A stretch of 64,000 nt of DNA from Anaerolineae bacterium (lineage in GTDB: Bacteria > Chloroflexota > Anaerolineae > Aggregatilineales > Phototrophicaceae), in the NCBI GenBank assembly GCA_022822545.1, contig JAJEBE010000053.1:62001-126000 (forward strand), in the 5' to 3' direction. The position numbers and the translations under genes were made by a program. Under the pieces are notes generated by a model, which saw nothing but the letters and a program-made list of their open reading frames with translations, ran no database searches and was not told where the DNA came from. Positions 26,455 through 34,235 of this stretch are shown piece after piece. Numbering within the stretch: the first letter of the stretch is position 1; each line of letters begins with the position of its first letter.

Positions 26455-26660
26455 ACCTAACCCCCCTCAATCCCCCAAAGCATTGGGGGGAAGCTCGTCG
26501 ACGCTGTTACGCGATTCACAAGATGAGCAGGCTCCTTCCCCGACGCTTTCGAGGAAGCTCGCTGATGCTATTGCCGACTCACAACGTGACTAGACTCCCT
26601 TCCCCAATGCTTTGGGATGCTCGCCATAGAGATGGCGAGAGGGGCCGGGGAAGGGGTTAG
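26455..26660. repeat. Tandem degenerate family C repeats upstream of DUF559 gene
   Basis: Three units of about 65-70 bases follow one another, each opening with a TTCCCC/AATGCTTTGGG-type palindrome and an AAGCTCGC or ATGCTCGC segment. The last unit ends GGGGCCGGGGAAGGGGTTAG like the copy at 23949-23992. The inner parts of units 1 and 2 share GATTCACAAGATGA / GACTCACAACGTGA. Confidence 0.7.
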
Positions 26661-26766
26661 ACTGAGGAGAGTGAATGGATAACAGCAAACCCATAAAGTC
26701 GACGCCTGGGCGCATACGCATACCGACCGCGCCATTTATCAGGACATCCAAGAACGCGCCCGTTTC

Positions 26767-27084
26767 ATGCGCCGAAACCCTACGCCAGCGGAAAACATCT
26801 TGTGGCGGAGACTTCGGCGCAGGCAAGTCGGCGGATTCCGTTTCCGCCGCCAGCATCCAATTAACCGCTTCGTCGTCGACTTCTATTGCGCCAAAGCTCG
26901 GCTGGTTATCGAAGTGGATGGCGCTGTGCACGATGAGCCTGGTCATGCCGAATATGATGAAGACCGGCAGGCATACTTGCAGGAGCTAGGGTTGAAAGTG
27001 TTGCGCTTTAGCAATGCGCAGGTGATTGCCGAAACTGATGCAGTCCTAGAAGTAATCGCCGAGTCTCTGTCTACAAGCTATTAG
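26767..27084 (+). CDS. DUF559 (Vsr-like) endonuclease-domain protein
   Basis: 105 residues: MRRNPTPAENILWRRLRRR, GGFRFRRQHPI, FVVDFYCAKARLVIEVDG, and YDEDRQAYLQELGLKVLRF. This is the DUF559 domain, related to very-short-patch repair nucleases, with Asp and Glu of a PD-(D/E)XK-like site in VDFYC...IEVDG. The in-frame sequence upstream (QERARF) also resembles the family's usual lead-in, but a stop at 26680 and no ATG leave 26767 as the first plausible start. An ATG at 26675 with GGAGAG upstream is in another frame, so a frameshift that truncated the N-terminus is possible. Family C repeats flank it on both sides. Confidence 0.75.
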   Translation: MRRNPTPAENILWRRLRRRQVGGFRFRRQHPINRFVVDFYCAKARLVIEVDGAVHDEPGHAEYDEDRQAYLQELGLKVLRFSNAQVIAETDAVLEVIAESLSTSY

Positions 27085-27102
27085 GTCGACGCGCTCATAA
27101 TC

Positions 27103-27139
27103 TTCCCCCCAATGCTTTGGGGGGACCGAGGGGGGTTAG
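27103..27139. repeat. Family C repeat downstream of DUF559 gene
   Basis: TTCCCCCCAATGCTTTGGGG, then GGACCGAGGGGGGTTAG. Same palindrome as in the upstream tandem units, so the DUF559 gene lies between copies of one repeat family. Confidence 0.7.
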
Positions 27140-27225
27140 AAAACAATGCGCTGGTGTATCGGCTGTATGGGTTGAGCGAGGCTGAGGTGGGGTTGGTGGG
27201 GGGGGGAGTAGCCCACTCAATCTAA
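27139..27225 (+). pseudogene. 3' remnant of a DNA methylase/restriction enzyme gene
   Basis: Directly after the repeat, the plus strand reads ENNALVYRLYGLSEAEVGLV before a stop at 27223. The form N-x-LVY-x-LYGL-(T/S)-x-x-E is the C-terminal end that I know from Eco57I-like and type IIG restriction-methylase proteins. Nothing upstream continues it. This looks like the last 28 codons of a lost restriction-modification gene, cut off at the repeat. Confidence 0.5.
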
Positions 27226-27242
27226 TCACAGGACGATTCCCC

Positions 27243-27566
27243 TCATTGTCGTACTGTCCCGCCTTTTTCCATCGCTGTATCCGAAATTGCCAATGGTCTT
27301 CCTGAGCGGCGGAATGCACCACCGCCGGTGTAAAGCAACGTTGGTACGCCACCTCGGCTACCTAACGAGTTATCATGTCCAAGTAGGTATAAGCAAACAT
27401 CAGCGAGTTGCCGTAGACGACGCCAACCATCTTTCGATAGCCGCAGGTTTTCAGCGTCTCGCGCGTCCATAAGTGGGTACAGCAATTCCTGCGCGTCGTC
27501 TATCGCTTTTTCCCATTCATCAGGCGACAGATGTGCACCCGGCCCCCAATTGCTCTTATCGCTCAT
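27243..27566 (-). CDS. Hypothetical protein
   Basis: 107 residues. The first 65 (SPDEWEKAIDDAQELLYPLMDARDAENLRLSKDG and a following helix RRLRQLADVCLYL) look like a genuine small helical protein. The remainder (GGVPTLLYTGGGAFRRSGRPL) looks less natural and may be out of frame. GGAAAACGG precedes the ATG. No family recognised; it sits in a decayed region and may itself be broken. Confidence 0.35.
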   Translation of the reverse strand: MSDKSNWGPGAHLSPDEWEKAIDDAQELLYPLMDARDAENLRLSKDGWRRLRQLADVCLYLLGHDNSLGSRGGVPTLLYTGGGAFRRSGRPLAISDTAMEKGGTVRQ

Positions 27567-27671
27567 ATCCGTTTTCCATCTGTTATTTCGTCAGCTTGGA
27601 ACAATGTTACCACAGCCATCTTTCGAAACCGATTCAATTTCGGTTTATTTGCGATTGAAGTTGCCCGCGCC

Positions 27672-27936
27672 TCACGCCTTCACAAAACCCGCCGGCGGTT
27701 TGGGCGGCACATCCAGGTGCGCCATGAGCCTGTCCATCTTCTCGTTCAATTCGCTGACGTCCTGTCGGAGTTCCGCGATATCTCGCTAGTTTAACTCATG
27801 GTTTGCCGCGACCGATTCCGTCAGTCCTAAAATCGCCTTTTCATAGGTATCGATTCGATCGCGCGTCTTGCGTGTTTCGCACACCTTCGTATTCATGCTT
27901 GATTCGGTCTAAACGAATATCCATTGTGACTGCCAT
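27672..27936 (-). pseudogene. Broken small coiled-coil protein gene
   Basis: An ATG at 27936 opens MAVTMDIRLDRIKHEYEGVR and stops after about 30 codons. A shifted frame continues the heptad-like sequence (RDRIDTYEKAILGLTESV), meets one in-frame TAG, and goes on as RDIAELRQDVSELNEKMDRL to a normal-looking end at 27672 (PPKPPAGFVKA). One frameshift and one stop restore a protein of about 85 residues with a coiled coil, reminiscent of small helical proteins encoded next to mobile or defence genes. Confidence 0.55.
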
Positions 27937-28149
27937 GCCGCCTCCTCGCATTCACGCCCAGTATAATCGCGCCCTGCGATGCTGTCAAAATCTCTCTACG
28001 CTTTTGCGAACATTTGTGCTTTATTTCTACCCAAAATGATGATACACTCCCTCTATGGATAAATTGTCTCGCGTGTTCAATCTCGGCTCTCAGCGGATCC
28101 CATCCCGCATTTCCGCAATCGCGGACCGACAGAGGGGCCACCCCCAACA

Positions 28150-28161
28150 CCCCCCCCCCCC
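28150..28161. repeat. C12 homopolymer tract
   Basis: Twelve consecutive C bases in non-coding DNA upstream of the dehydratase operator region. It is prone to slippage, and its length may be an assembly uncertainty. The remainder of 27937-28260 shows no gene. Confidence 0.6.
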
Positions 28162-28263
28162 GCCATATACATACTGTATCTATACACTTGTCAATTTCTT
28201 GGGAAAACAGGGAATATCTCACAGGAGAAGCCGCCGCCTGCGCCCAACCACGATCCACCCGAA

Positions 28264-28327
28264 CTTTGTCCGACATTGTCCCTTTGTCCGAAAAAGGTTT
28301 TTCTTTGTCCGGACAAAACGGACAAAG
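28264..28327. promoter_or_regulatory. Cluster of CTTTGTCCG boxes, candidate operator
   Basis: CTTTGTCCG occurs at 28264, 28282 and 28303, and its complement CGGACAAAG at 28319-28327: four copies in 64 bases. The third copy is part of the perfect palindrome TTTGTCCGGACAAA (28304-28317). A further GGACAATGTCC lies at 28397-28407. The cluster lies about 140 bases before the dehydratase start and looks like a multi-site repressor or activator region for that gene. Confidence 0.55.
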
Positions 28328-28428
28328 CAATAGAAATTGCTAAGAGAATCTCGCTATGAGAAGGCTGTGTATAATTCCTGTGCAGAACCCATCAATGGAC
28401 AATGTCCTTTCGTAATTCCTAGGTCGTT

Positions 28429-28455
28429 CTGCCTCTGTGGTGAAGAAAAGGAAAA
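28429..28455. repeat. Family B repeat fragment
   Basis: GCCTCTGTGGTGAAGAAAAG resembles the CACAGAGG end of family B in reverse. It overlaps the ribosome binding region of the following gene. Confidence 0.35.
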
Positions 28456-28465
28456 GGCGATTTCG

Positions 28466-30184
28466 ATGAGTGATACAAGCAAACGCTCCCAATCCTTCTT
28501 CAACGAAGACGGCGTCTCGGGCCTCACCCACCGCGCTTTCACCGCCGCCATGGGCTACGACAGCGCCGATATGTCCCGCCCGCTCATCGGCATCGGCAAC
28601 ACCTGGAGCGAGCTCAACCCCTGCAACAGCCACCTGCGCTCCCTCGCCGAAGCCGTCAAGCGCGGCGTCCTGCAAGCCGGCGGCTTCCCGCTGGAATTCC
28701 CCACCATCTCCCTCGGCGAAATCCACCTCAGCCCCACGTCCATGCTCTGCCGCAACCTGGCCGCCATGGACACCGAGGAGATGATCCGCGGCAACCCCCT
28801 CGATGGCGTCGTCCTGCTCACCAACTGCGACAAGACCACGCCCGCCGCGCTCATGGGCGCCGCCAGCGCCGATATCCCGACCATCATGCTCAGCGGCGGT
28901 CCCATGCTCAACGGGCACTACCAGGGCGAAATCCTCGGCGCCTGCACCGATTGCCGCCGCTACACCGCCGAATACCAGGCCGGGGCCATCTCCGCCGAGA
29001 CCTACCGCGAGGTCGAAGCCAACCTCGTGCGCAGCGCCGGCCACTGCATGGTCATGGGCACCGCCTCCACCATGAACTCGCTGATGGAAGCCCTGGGCAT
29101 GGCCCTGCCCGGCAATGGCGCTATCCCGGCCGCCGATTCCCGCCGCCTGCGCCTGGCCGCCGCCGCCGGAAGACAGATCGTCAAGCTGGTCGAGGCGAAC
29201 ATCCGCCCCTCGCAAATCCTGACCGCCGAAGCTTTCGACAATGCCATCACCCTGCTCCACGCCCTCGGCGGCAGCACCAACGCCATCGTCCACCTGCCCG
29301 CCATCGCCGGCCGCGCCGGCATCGACCTGCCCCTCTCGCGCTTCGATGAGATCAGCCGCCGCAGCCCCCTCATCGCCAACATGCGCCCGACCGGGCAATA
29401 CCAGATGGAAGACCTCTTCTACGCCGGCGGCATCCCCGCCCTGCTGAAACAACTGCTGCCCCTGCTGCATGGCGACGCTCTCACTGTCACCGGCCGGACG
29501 CTGGCGGAAAACGTGGCAAACGCCGAAGTCGCGAACCCCGATGTCATCCGCGCGCTGGACGCCCCGCTGCAAACCGAAGGCGGCTTGAGCATCCTGCGTG
29601 GCAACCTCGCCCCCGATGGCGCCGTCATCAAGCACGCCGCCGCGACCCCCGCCCTCTGCAACCACCGCGGACCGGCGCTGGTCTTCAAAGATGTCGCCGA
29701 CCTCAAAGCGCGGATACACGACCCGGCGCTGGATGTGACGCCCGATCACGTACTCGTGCTGCAGAACAGCGGTCCCATCGGCGGGCCGGGCATGCCCGAA
29801 GTCGGCAACCTGCCCATCCCGCAGAAGCTGCTCAGGCAAGGCGTCCGCGATATGGTCCGCATCTCCGACGCCCGCATGAGCGGCACCTCCTACGGCACGA
29901 TCGTCCTGCACGTCGCGCCGGAAAGCGCCCTGGGCGGACCGCTGGCCCTGGTTGAGGATGGCGATGAGATCGAATTGAATGTCGCTGAACGCCGCCTGCA
30001 ACTGCATGTCAGTGAGGCCGAGCTGGCCGAGAGACGAGCCGTCTGGACGCCGCCCCCGCCCGCCTTCAGTCGCGGCTACGGGCAGCTCTACCTGCAGCAT
30101 GTCAACCAAGCGCCGCTGGGCGTCGATTTCGACTTCCTGCGCGGCAGCGATCCGGTCACGTCAGTGGAGCAGCCGAAATTCTAA
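28466..30184 (+). CDS. IlvD/EDD-family dehydratase, probably for a sugar acid
   Basis: 572 residues; start at the ATG after AAAGGAAAAGG. The three Fe-S cysteines of the family are seen in NPCNSH, LTNCDKTTPAALMG and LGACTDC. The GACTDCRR variant, instead of the GACGGM of dihydroxyacid dehydratase, and the surrounding catabolic genes suggest a sugar-acid dehydratase (arabinonate, xylonate or galactonate type) rather than branched-chain amino-acid synthesis. These enzymes remove water from a 2,3-dihydroxy acid to give a 2-keto-3-deoxy acid. A CTTTGTCCG box cluster upstream suggests substrate-controlled expression. The reverse strand is open over 589 codons, a GC-bias artefact. Confidence 0.88.
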   Translation: MSDTSKRSQSFFNEDGVSGLTHRAFTAAMGYDSADMSRPLIGIGNTWSELNPCNSHLRSLAEAVKRGVLQAGGFPLEFPTISLGEIHLSPTSMLCRNLAAMDTEEMIRGNPLDGVVLLTNCDKTTPAALMGAASADIPTIMLSGGPMLNGHYQGEILGACTDCRRYTAEYQAGAISAETYREVEANLVRSAGHCMVMGTASTMNSLMEALGMALPGNGAIPAADSRRLRLAAAAGRQIVKLVEANIRPSQILTAEAFDNAITLLHALGGSTNAIVHLPAIAGRAGIDLPLSRFDEISRRSPLIANMRPTGQYQMEDLFYAGGIPALLKQLLPLLHGDALTVTGRTLAENVANAEVANPDVIRALDAPLQTEGGLSILRGNLAPDGAVIKHAAATPALCNHRGPALVFKDVADLKARIHDPALDVTPDHVLVLQNSGPIGGPGMPEVGNLPIPQKLLRQGVRDMVRISDARMSGTSYGTIVLHVAPESALGGPLALVEDGDEIELNVAERRLQLHVSEAELAERRAVWTPPPPAFSRGYGQLYLQHVNQAPLGVDFDFLRGSDPVTSVEQPKF

Positions 30185-30234
30185 TGACCGTCCGTAGCTT
30201 TTGCTCTGTGCCGCCGGTCAGTGTCTACGCGACT

Positions 30235-30261
30235 CTCTGTGCCTCTGTGGTGAATTCAAAG
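30235..30261. repeat. Family B repeat fragment between convergent genes
   Basis: CTCTGTGCCTCTGTGGTGAA, the reverse complement of CACAGAGGCACAGAG, in the short spacer between the dehydratase and the FAD oxidoreductase. It runs six bases into the 3' end of the latter. Confidence 0.5.
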
Positions 30262-31383
30262 AAACCGCCCATACCTAAACGGCGCCAGCAACTCGGGACG
30301 CTCCCCGCTCAGCACCCACTCCGCCATCAGCCGCGCGACCGCCGGCGCGATCGCCCAGCCATGCCCCGACCAGCCGACTCCTGCCAGCATATTCGCCGCG
30401 CCGGGCAAATAGTCGATGATGGGAATCCCGTCCACACAGAGCATCTCCGCGCGGTCGGTAGTGGCCTCGTCCACCGGCAAATCCGCCAGCGCCGGATAAA
30501 CTGCGACCGCCTCCAGCCGATTGCCCTCCACCTGCTCCGGGATCGGTACGCCCCGACGCAGCGCCTCATCCCAACGCCCGCGCCAGCCGCCCGAGACCAT
30601 GACGCGGCCGTCCGGCAAGGGCTTGATCGCCAGCGTGCGATGAGCATGGCCGATGAGGCGGGTCATGGGCGGCGGGATATCCGCGCGCAGCGTCATCACC
30701 TGCGGCAGCATCCGGCAGATGGGCAGCGGCAAGCCCAGCTGCTCGGCGACAAAATCGCCAACGTGCGCGTTGGACAGCAGGATGACCTGCTTCCCGACGG
30801 GGATATCGACCGCTTCGCCGTCAATCACCGCGCGCAAGCTGAAGACCTGCTCGCCCCGCCGTGTCAGGCCAGCGACGCGCGCGCCTTCCCGGATGGCCGC
30901 GCCTTGGACCAGCGCCGCCACCGCCATTGACCGCGTAGTGGCGCTGTGATCGGCCACGCCGTCTTTCGGGCAGTAGATCGCGCCGATGACTTTGTCGCTG
31001 AGTTTCGGCTCCAACTCGCGCAGTTCAGCCGCGCCCAGCAGGTGCGACTCAATCCCTTGCTGATTCTGCAGCCAGACTTGCGCGGGCGCTGCCGCCAAGT
31101 CGACCTCGCGCTCGATCAGCAGCAGGTGTCCCAGGCGCCGGTAGCCGGTGTGGCCGCCGATCTCTTCGCGCAGCCCGGGCCATATCTCGTAAGCCAGCCG
31201 CATCAGAGGCAATTCGCGCCGGTCGCGTCCGTTGGCGCGCACGCCCCGTTCGCCCAAGCCGCCGGATGCGCCGCTGGCGATCTGCGATGCTTCCAGCAGC
31301 AAGACATCCGCGCCGCGCTTCGCCAGCTCCCAGGCGACCGCGCAGCCATATATTCCGCCTCCAACGATGACATACTCAGCCAT
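30256..31383 (-). CDS. FAD-dependent oxidoreductase of the DAO (glycine/D-amino-acid oxidase) family
   Basis: 375 residues. The N-terminus EYVIVGGGIYGCAVAWELAKRGADVLLLEA is the FAD-binding GxGxxG Rossmann motif with the terminal Glu that binds the ribose. The middle section (HSATTRSMAVAALVQGA) and the C-terminal GWSGHGWAIAPAVARLMAEW, which closes the FAD site, are typical of DAO/sarcosine-oxidase-like enzymes. It oxidises a secondary amine, amino acid or hydroxyacid. It is the last gene of a minus-strand series with three Gfo/Idh paralogues, and a family A palindrome lies in the spacer to them. Confidence 0.88.
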   Translation of the reverse strand: MAEYVIVGGGIYGCAVAWELAKRGADVLLLEASQIASGASGGLGERGVRANGRDRRELPLMRLAYEIWPGLREEIGGHTGYRRLGHLLLIEREVDLAAAPAQVWLQNQQGIESHLLGAAELRELEPKLSDKVIGAIYCPKDGVADHSATTRSMAVAALVQGAAIREGARVAGLTRRGEQVFSLRAVIDGEAVDIPVGKQVILLSNAHVGDFVAEQLGLPLPICRMLPQVMTLRADIPPPMTRLIGHAHRTLAIKPLPDGRVMVSGGWRGRWDEALRRGVPIPEQVEGNRLEAVAVYPALADLPVDEATTDRAEMLCVDGIPIIDYLPGAANMLAGVGWSGHGWAIAPAVARLMAEWVLSGERPELLAPFRYGRFL

Positions 31384-31430
31384 GATCTACGTCTCTTTCA
31401 CTGCGCTGCCTGTCGCTCTAATCCAGACAC

Positions 31431-31459
31431 CGGCGGGCGACCCACTGGGTCGCCTCTAC
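31431..31459. repeat. GTAGGGGCGAC palindromic repeat (family A)
   Basis: GGCGGGCGACCCACTGGGTC followed by GCCTCTAC. GGCGACCCA and TGGGTCGCC are perfect 9-base arms around a 1-base centre. Confidence 0.7.
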
Positions 31460-31483
31460 AAATTCATTGGCTGATAGCGTGAT

Positions 31484-32581
31484 TCAACAGTCCAGTTCTC
31501 CATCCGCCAAGCCAGCCGGCAGGGGGGCGGGGCGCTCTACCGCGCTTTGGATGCTGATATGCCGTCTCTGCGCGGCCGATTCTTCCAGCGACTCCATAAT
31601 ATCCAGCACATGGTAAGCCAGCGCGCCGCTTGCGCGGTGGGGCCGTCCGGATTGAATCGCGTAAGCCATATCGGCGACGCCGGCGCCGCGCCCGATGTTG
31701 GTGGTGTGCGAGAAGGGTAAGGTCTCCCATTCGCGCGTCCCCGCTTGCAGGATGCTGACCTCGCCGTCAAACATATTCGGTTTCTGCAGGGCCAGCGAAC
31801 CATGGCTGCCGTGAATCTCCAGCGGCGGCAGGTGATGCCCGCAGATGTCAAAGCTGGTGATTAAGGAGGCGATGGCGCCGTTCGCGAATTCCAGTGTGCC
31901 GGCGACATGCGTGTTCACCTCGACCGGCAGCGCGCGTCCCCTGCCTGCTTCGCTGGCGGCGATGCGCTCGGGAAAGCTGATAGCGGCCGAGGCGCTGACC
32001 CGCGCGACCGGACCCATCAAGTGGACCAGCGCGGTCAGGAAGTACGGTCCCATATCGAGGAGCGGGCCGCCGCCCCGCTGATAAAAGATATCCGGGTTGG
32101 GGTGCCAGCTTTCAGGTCCGCGGCCGAGCAAGAAAGCCGTCCCCGCGATCGGTTCACCGATGTCGCCGGCGTCGACCGCCCGGCGGGCGGTTTGGTTGCC
32201 GCCGCCGAGGAAGGCATCCGGCGCGCAGCCCAGGCGCAATTCAGCCGCGGCTGCCGCCCGCATCAGGGGGTCAGCTTGCGCGCGGTCAATCGCCAGGGGC
32301 TTTTCGCTGTAGGCATGTTTGCCGGCCTTGATGATTTGCAGCGAGACTTCGGCGTGGGCGGCGGGCACAGTCGCGTTGATGATGATGTCGATATCGGGGC
32401 GCGCCAGCAGGTCATCCACGCTCAGCGCGTTTAAGCCGTAAGCGGCGGCGAAAGCTTCGGCTTTGTCGTGCAGGAGGTCGGCGCAGGCCACGATATCAAT
32501 GACATCGAAGGGCGCGCAGCCGCGTATGTAGGCCGGCGCAATATCGCCCGTGCCTATGAGGCCGATGTTCAACGTTCGCAC
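31484..32581 (-). CDS. Gfo/Idh/MocA-family oxidoreductase, paralogue 1
   Basis: 365 residues from a GTG at 32581, with GGGAG 7 bases upstream. The upstream ATG at 32605 would add eight residues that the paralogues lack, and the GTG gives exactly the same length as paralogues 2 and 3. NIGLIGTGDIAPAYIRGC is the Rossmann motif and SEKPLAIDRA carries the EKP Lys. GGPLLDMGPYFLTALVHLMG contains the catalytic Asp/His-region helix. It is the most diverged of three tandem copies (SEKP instead of CEKP). Confidence 0.88.
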   Translation of the reverse strand: MRTLNIGLIGTGDIAPAYIRGCAPFDVIDIVACADLLHDKAEAFAAAYGLNALSVDDLLARPDIDIIINATVPAAHAEVSLQIIKAGKHAYSEKPLAIDRAQADPLMRAAAAAELRLGCAPDAFLGGGNQTARRAVDAGDIGEPIAGTAFLLGRGPESWHPNPDIFYQRGGGPLLDMGPYFLTALVHLMGPVARVSASAAISFPERIAASEAGRGRALPVEVNTHVAGTLEFANGAIASLITSFDICGHHLPPLEIHGSHGSLALQKPNMFDGEVSILQAGTREWETLPFSHTTNIGRGAGVADMAYAIQSGRPHRASGALAYHVLDIMESLEESAAQRRHISIQSAVERPAPLPAGLADGELDC

Positions 32582-32740
32582 GGGTTTCTCCCTATTTGGA
32601 TTCATCAGTCTGTTCTCGGCTTGCTGATATATTAGGTCACCTGCGATATCGGTCGGGCGTGGAACTCGGCGGGAAGCACTCGATATGCGCGTCCCTGATT
32701 GTGCGGTAAAGGCGGCTATATATTACGTATGGAAAGAGAT

Positions 32741-32767
32741 GACCACAAAGACACGAAGGGCGCAAAG
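32741..32767. repeat. Family B repeat fragment
   Basis: GACCACAAAGACACGAAGGG followed by CGCAAAG, the core of family B, in the spacer between Gfo/Idh paralogues 1 and 2. Confidence 0.6.
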
Positions 32768-32861
32768 TCTCCAAGCTGTTTTCTAATGGCGCTCCATGCC
32801 TCCATATAGAGGCGCCGATTTGCGACATTCCTTGGGTGGCCTGCTCTACTGACGGATTTCT

Positions 32862-32888
32862 GCGGGCGACCCACCGGGTCGCCCCTAC
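32862..32888. repeat. GTAGGGGCGAC palindromic repeat (family A), best-preserved copy
   Basis: GCGGGCGACCCACCGGGTCG then CCCCTAC. The arms GGGCGACCC and GGGTCGCCC are perfect with a 3-base loop, and the copy ends in the CCCCTAC common to the family. Confidence 0.75.
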
Positions 32889-32994
32889 GGATTTCGAGTT
32901 GGCTGTGGACGGTGTTCGGCGGGGGAACAGTGGGCGAGCAAGACGTTTTGATAAGCAATCAAGCCAGAGATAGCTGTGGCAAGGGGTTGACCCT

Positions 32995-34092
32995 TTATGC
33001 GTCCAGCAGGCCATCGGCCAAGCCGGCCGGCACTGCCAGCGGCTGCTCAAGCGTGCTCTTGATCTCGATGTGTTGACCTTGGGCGGCCGATTCTTCCAGC
33101 GCTTGCATGATATCCAGCACATGGAAAGCGAGATCGCCGCTGGCGCGGTGGGGCCGCCCCGACTGAATCGCGTAGGCCATATCGGCGACGCCGGCGCCGC
33201 GCCCGATATTGGTACTATGCGTCAGCGGGATATCGTCCCATTCGCGCGCCCCGCCCTTGATCGCGGTCACGTCGCCATCAAAGCGGTTGGGATCGGGCAC
33301 GGTCAAGGAGCCCTCGGTGCCGTGGATCTCGATCCAGGGCAGGTGATGGCCCCAGATATCGAAGCTGGTGATGACGGTGGCGATGGCGCCGCTCTCGAAT
33401 TCCAGTGTGCCGGCAATATGGGTATTGACCTCGACCGGCAGCACCTGGCCCATCAACGCTTCGCTGGTGGCGATGCGTTCGGGGAAGGTCATGCGCGCCG
33501 AGGCGGCGACCCGCGCCACCGGGCCCATCAGATTGACCAGCGCGGTCAGATAGTAGGGACCCATGTCGAAGAGCGGTCCGGCGCCCTCCTGGTAGAAGAT
33601 GCCCGGGTTGGGATGCCAGCTTTCCGGCCCGTGCGCCATAAAGAAAGCGGTCGCCGCGACCGGGCGGCCGATGAGGCCGTCGTCGATGGCTTTGCGCGCG
33701 GTCTGCAAGCCGCCGCCGAGGAATGTGTCCGGCGCGCAACCTATGCGCAGGCCCGCGGCCGCTGCTGCCTGGATGACCTTTTCGCCGTCCGCGCGGTTGA
33801 TGGCCAGTGGTTTTTCGCAATACGCATGTTTGCCGGCTGCGATAATCTTGAGCGAAATCTCGGCGTGCGCCGCCGGGATCGTCAAGTTGACCACGATGTC
33901 GATATCGTCGCGCGCCAGCAGGTCGTCCACGCTGTAGGCGGCGATGCCGTGCTCGGCGGCGAAGGCCTGGGCGCGGTCAACCAGGATATCGGCGCAGGCG
34001 ACGATCTTGATCACGTCAAATGGCGCGCAGCCACGGATATATGCCGGCGCGATATTGCCGACGCCGATGATTCCAAGTTTCAGTGTCTGCAC
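32995..34092 (-). CDS. Gfo/Idh/MocA-family oxidoreductase, paralogue 2
   Basis: 365 residues from a GTG at 34092 with a strong AAAGGAG upstream; the frame open to 34194 has no support. Very similar to paralogue 3: LGIIGVGNIAPAYI at the N-terminus, CEKPLAINRADG with the catalytic Lys, and GPLFDMGPYYLTALVNLMG. The product is a cytoplasmic NAD(P)-dependent sugar or polyol dehydrogenase of unknown substrate. The coding sequence contains GGCCAAGCCGGCC at 33016-33028, a site of the SfiI type. Confidence 0.9.
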   Translation of the reverse strand: MQTLKLGIIGVGNIAPAYIRGCAPFDVIKIVACADILVDRAQAFAAEHGIAAYSVDDLLARDDIDIVVNLTIPAAHAEISLKIIAAGKHAYCEKPLAINRADGEKVIQAAAAAGLRIGCAPDTFLGGGLQTARKAIDDGLIGRPVAATAFFMAHGPESWHPNPGIFYQEGAGPLFDMGPYYLTALVNLMGPVARVAASARMTFPERIATSEALMGQVLPVEVNTHIAGTLEFESGAIATVITSFDIWGHHLPWIEIHGTEGSLTVPDPNRFDGDVTAIKGGAREWDDIPLTHSTNIGRGAGVADMAYAIQSGRPHRASGDLAFHVLDIMQALEESAAQGQHIEIKSTLEQPLAVPAGLADGLLDA

Positions 34093-34181
34093 GGTAGCTC
34101 CTTTAATAGATTCGTGGTGGCTATGAGCGAGCCACCGGCTCACCTGTAAGAATTCGATTTGATGTTGAGGGCGAGATGGCT

Positions 34182-34208
34182 GCGGGCGACTCACCGAGTC
34201 GTCCCTAC
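34182..34208. repeat. GTAGGGGCGAC palindromic repeat (family A)
   Basis: GCGGGCGACTCACCGAGTCG then TCCCTAC: arms GGCGACTC / GAGTCGTC with one mismatch. A more degenerate copy (GCGAGCCACCGGCTCACC) precedes it at about 34128. Confidence 0.65.
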
Positions 34209-34235
34209 AATTTCACCTGAGTGCGGGCATATTGT

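Larger units (their letters stand above)
32582..32994. other. Long spacer with repeats only
   Basis: About 410 bases between paralogues 1 and 2. It holds a family B repeat (32741-32767) and a perfect family A palindrome (32862-32888). I see no convincing gene. The distance suggests that paralogue 1 may have its own promoter. Confidence 0.5.

Noticed and set aside
26455-26660. CRISPR-like array
   Set aside because: Units are degenerate, differ in length and are built on palindromes without regular unique spacers; no cas gene is present.
27095-27352. 85-codon minus-strand frame across the family C repeat and methylase remnant
   Set aside because: Its translation includes the repeat and a poly-Pro stretch from the G-run; no motif and no ribosome binding site.
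27893-28330. 145-codon minus-strand frame upstream of the dehydratase
   Set aside because: It runs through the C12 tract, the operator boxes and the start of the broken coiled-coil gene, and shows no protein-like pattern.
28340-30109. 589-codon open frame on the minus strand opposite the dehydratase
   Set aside because: Gly/Ala/Asp/Val-rich translation with no motif, exactly opposite a gene with all IlvD/EDD signatures.
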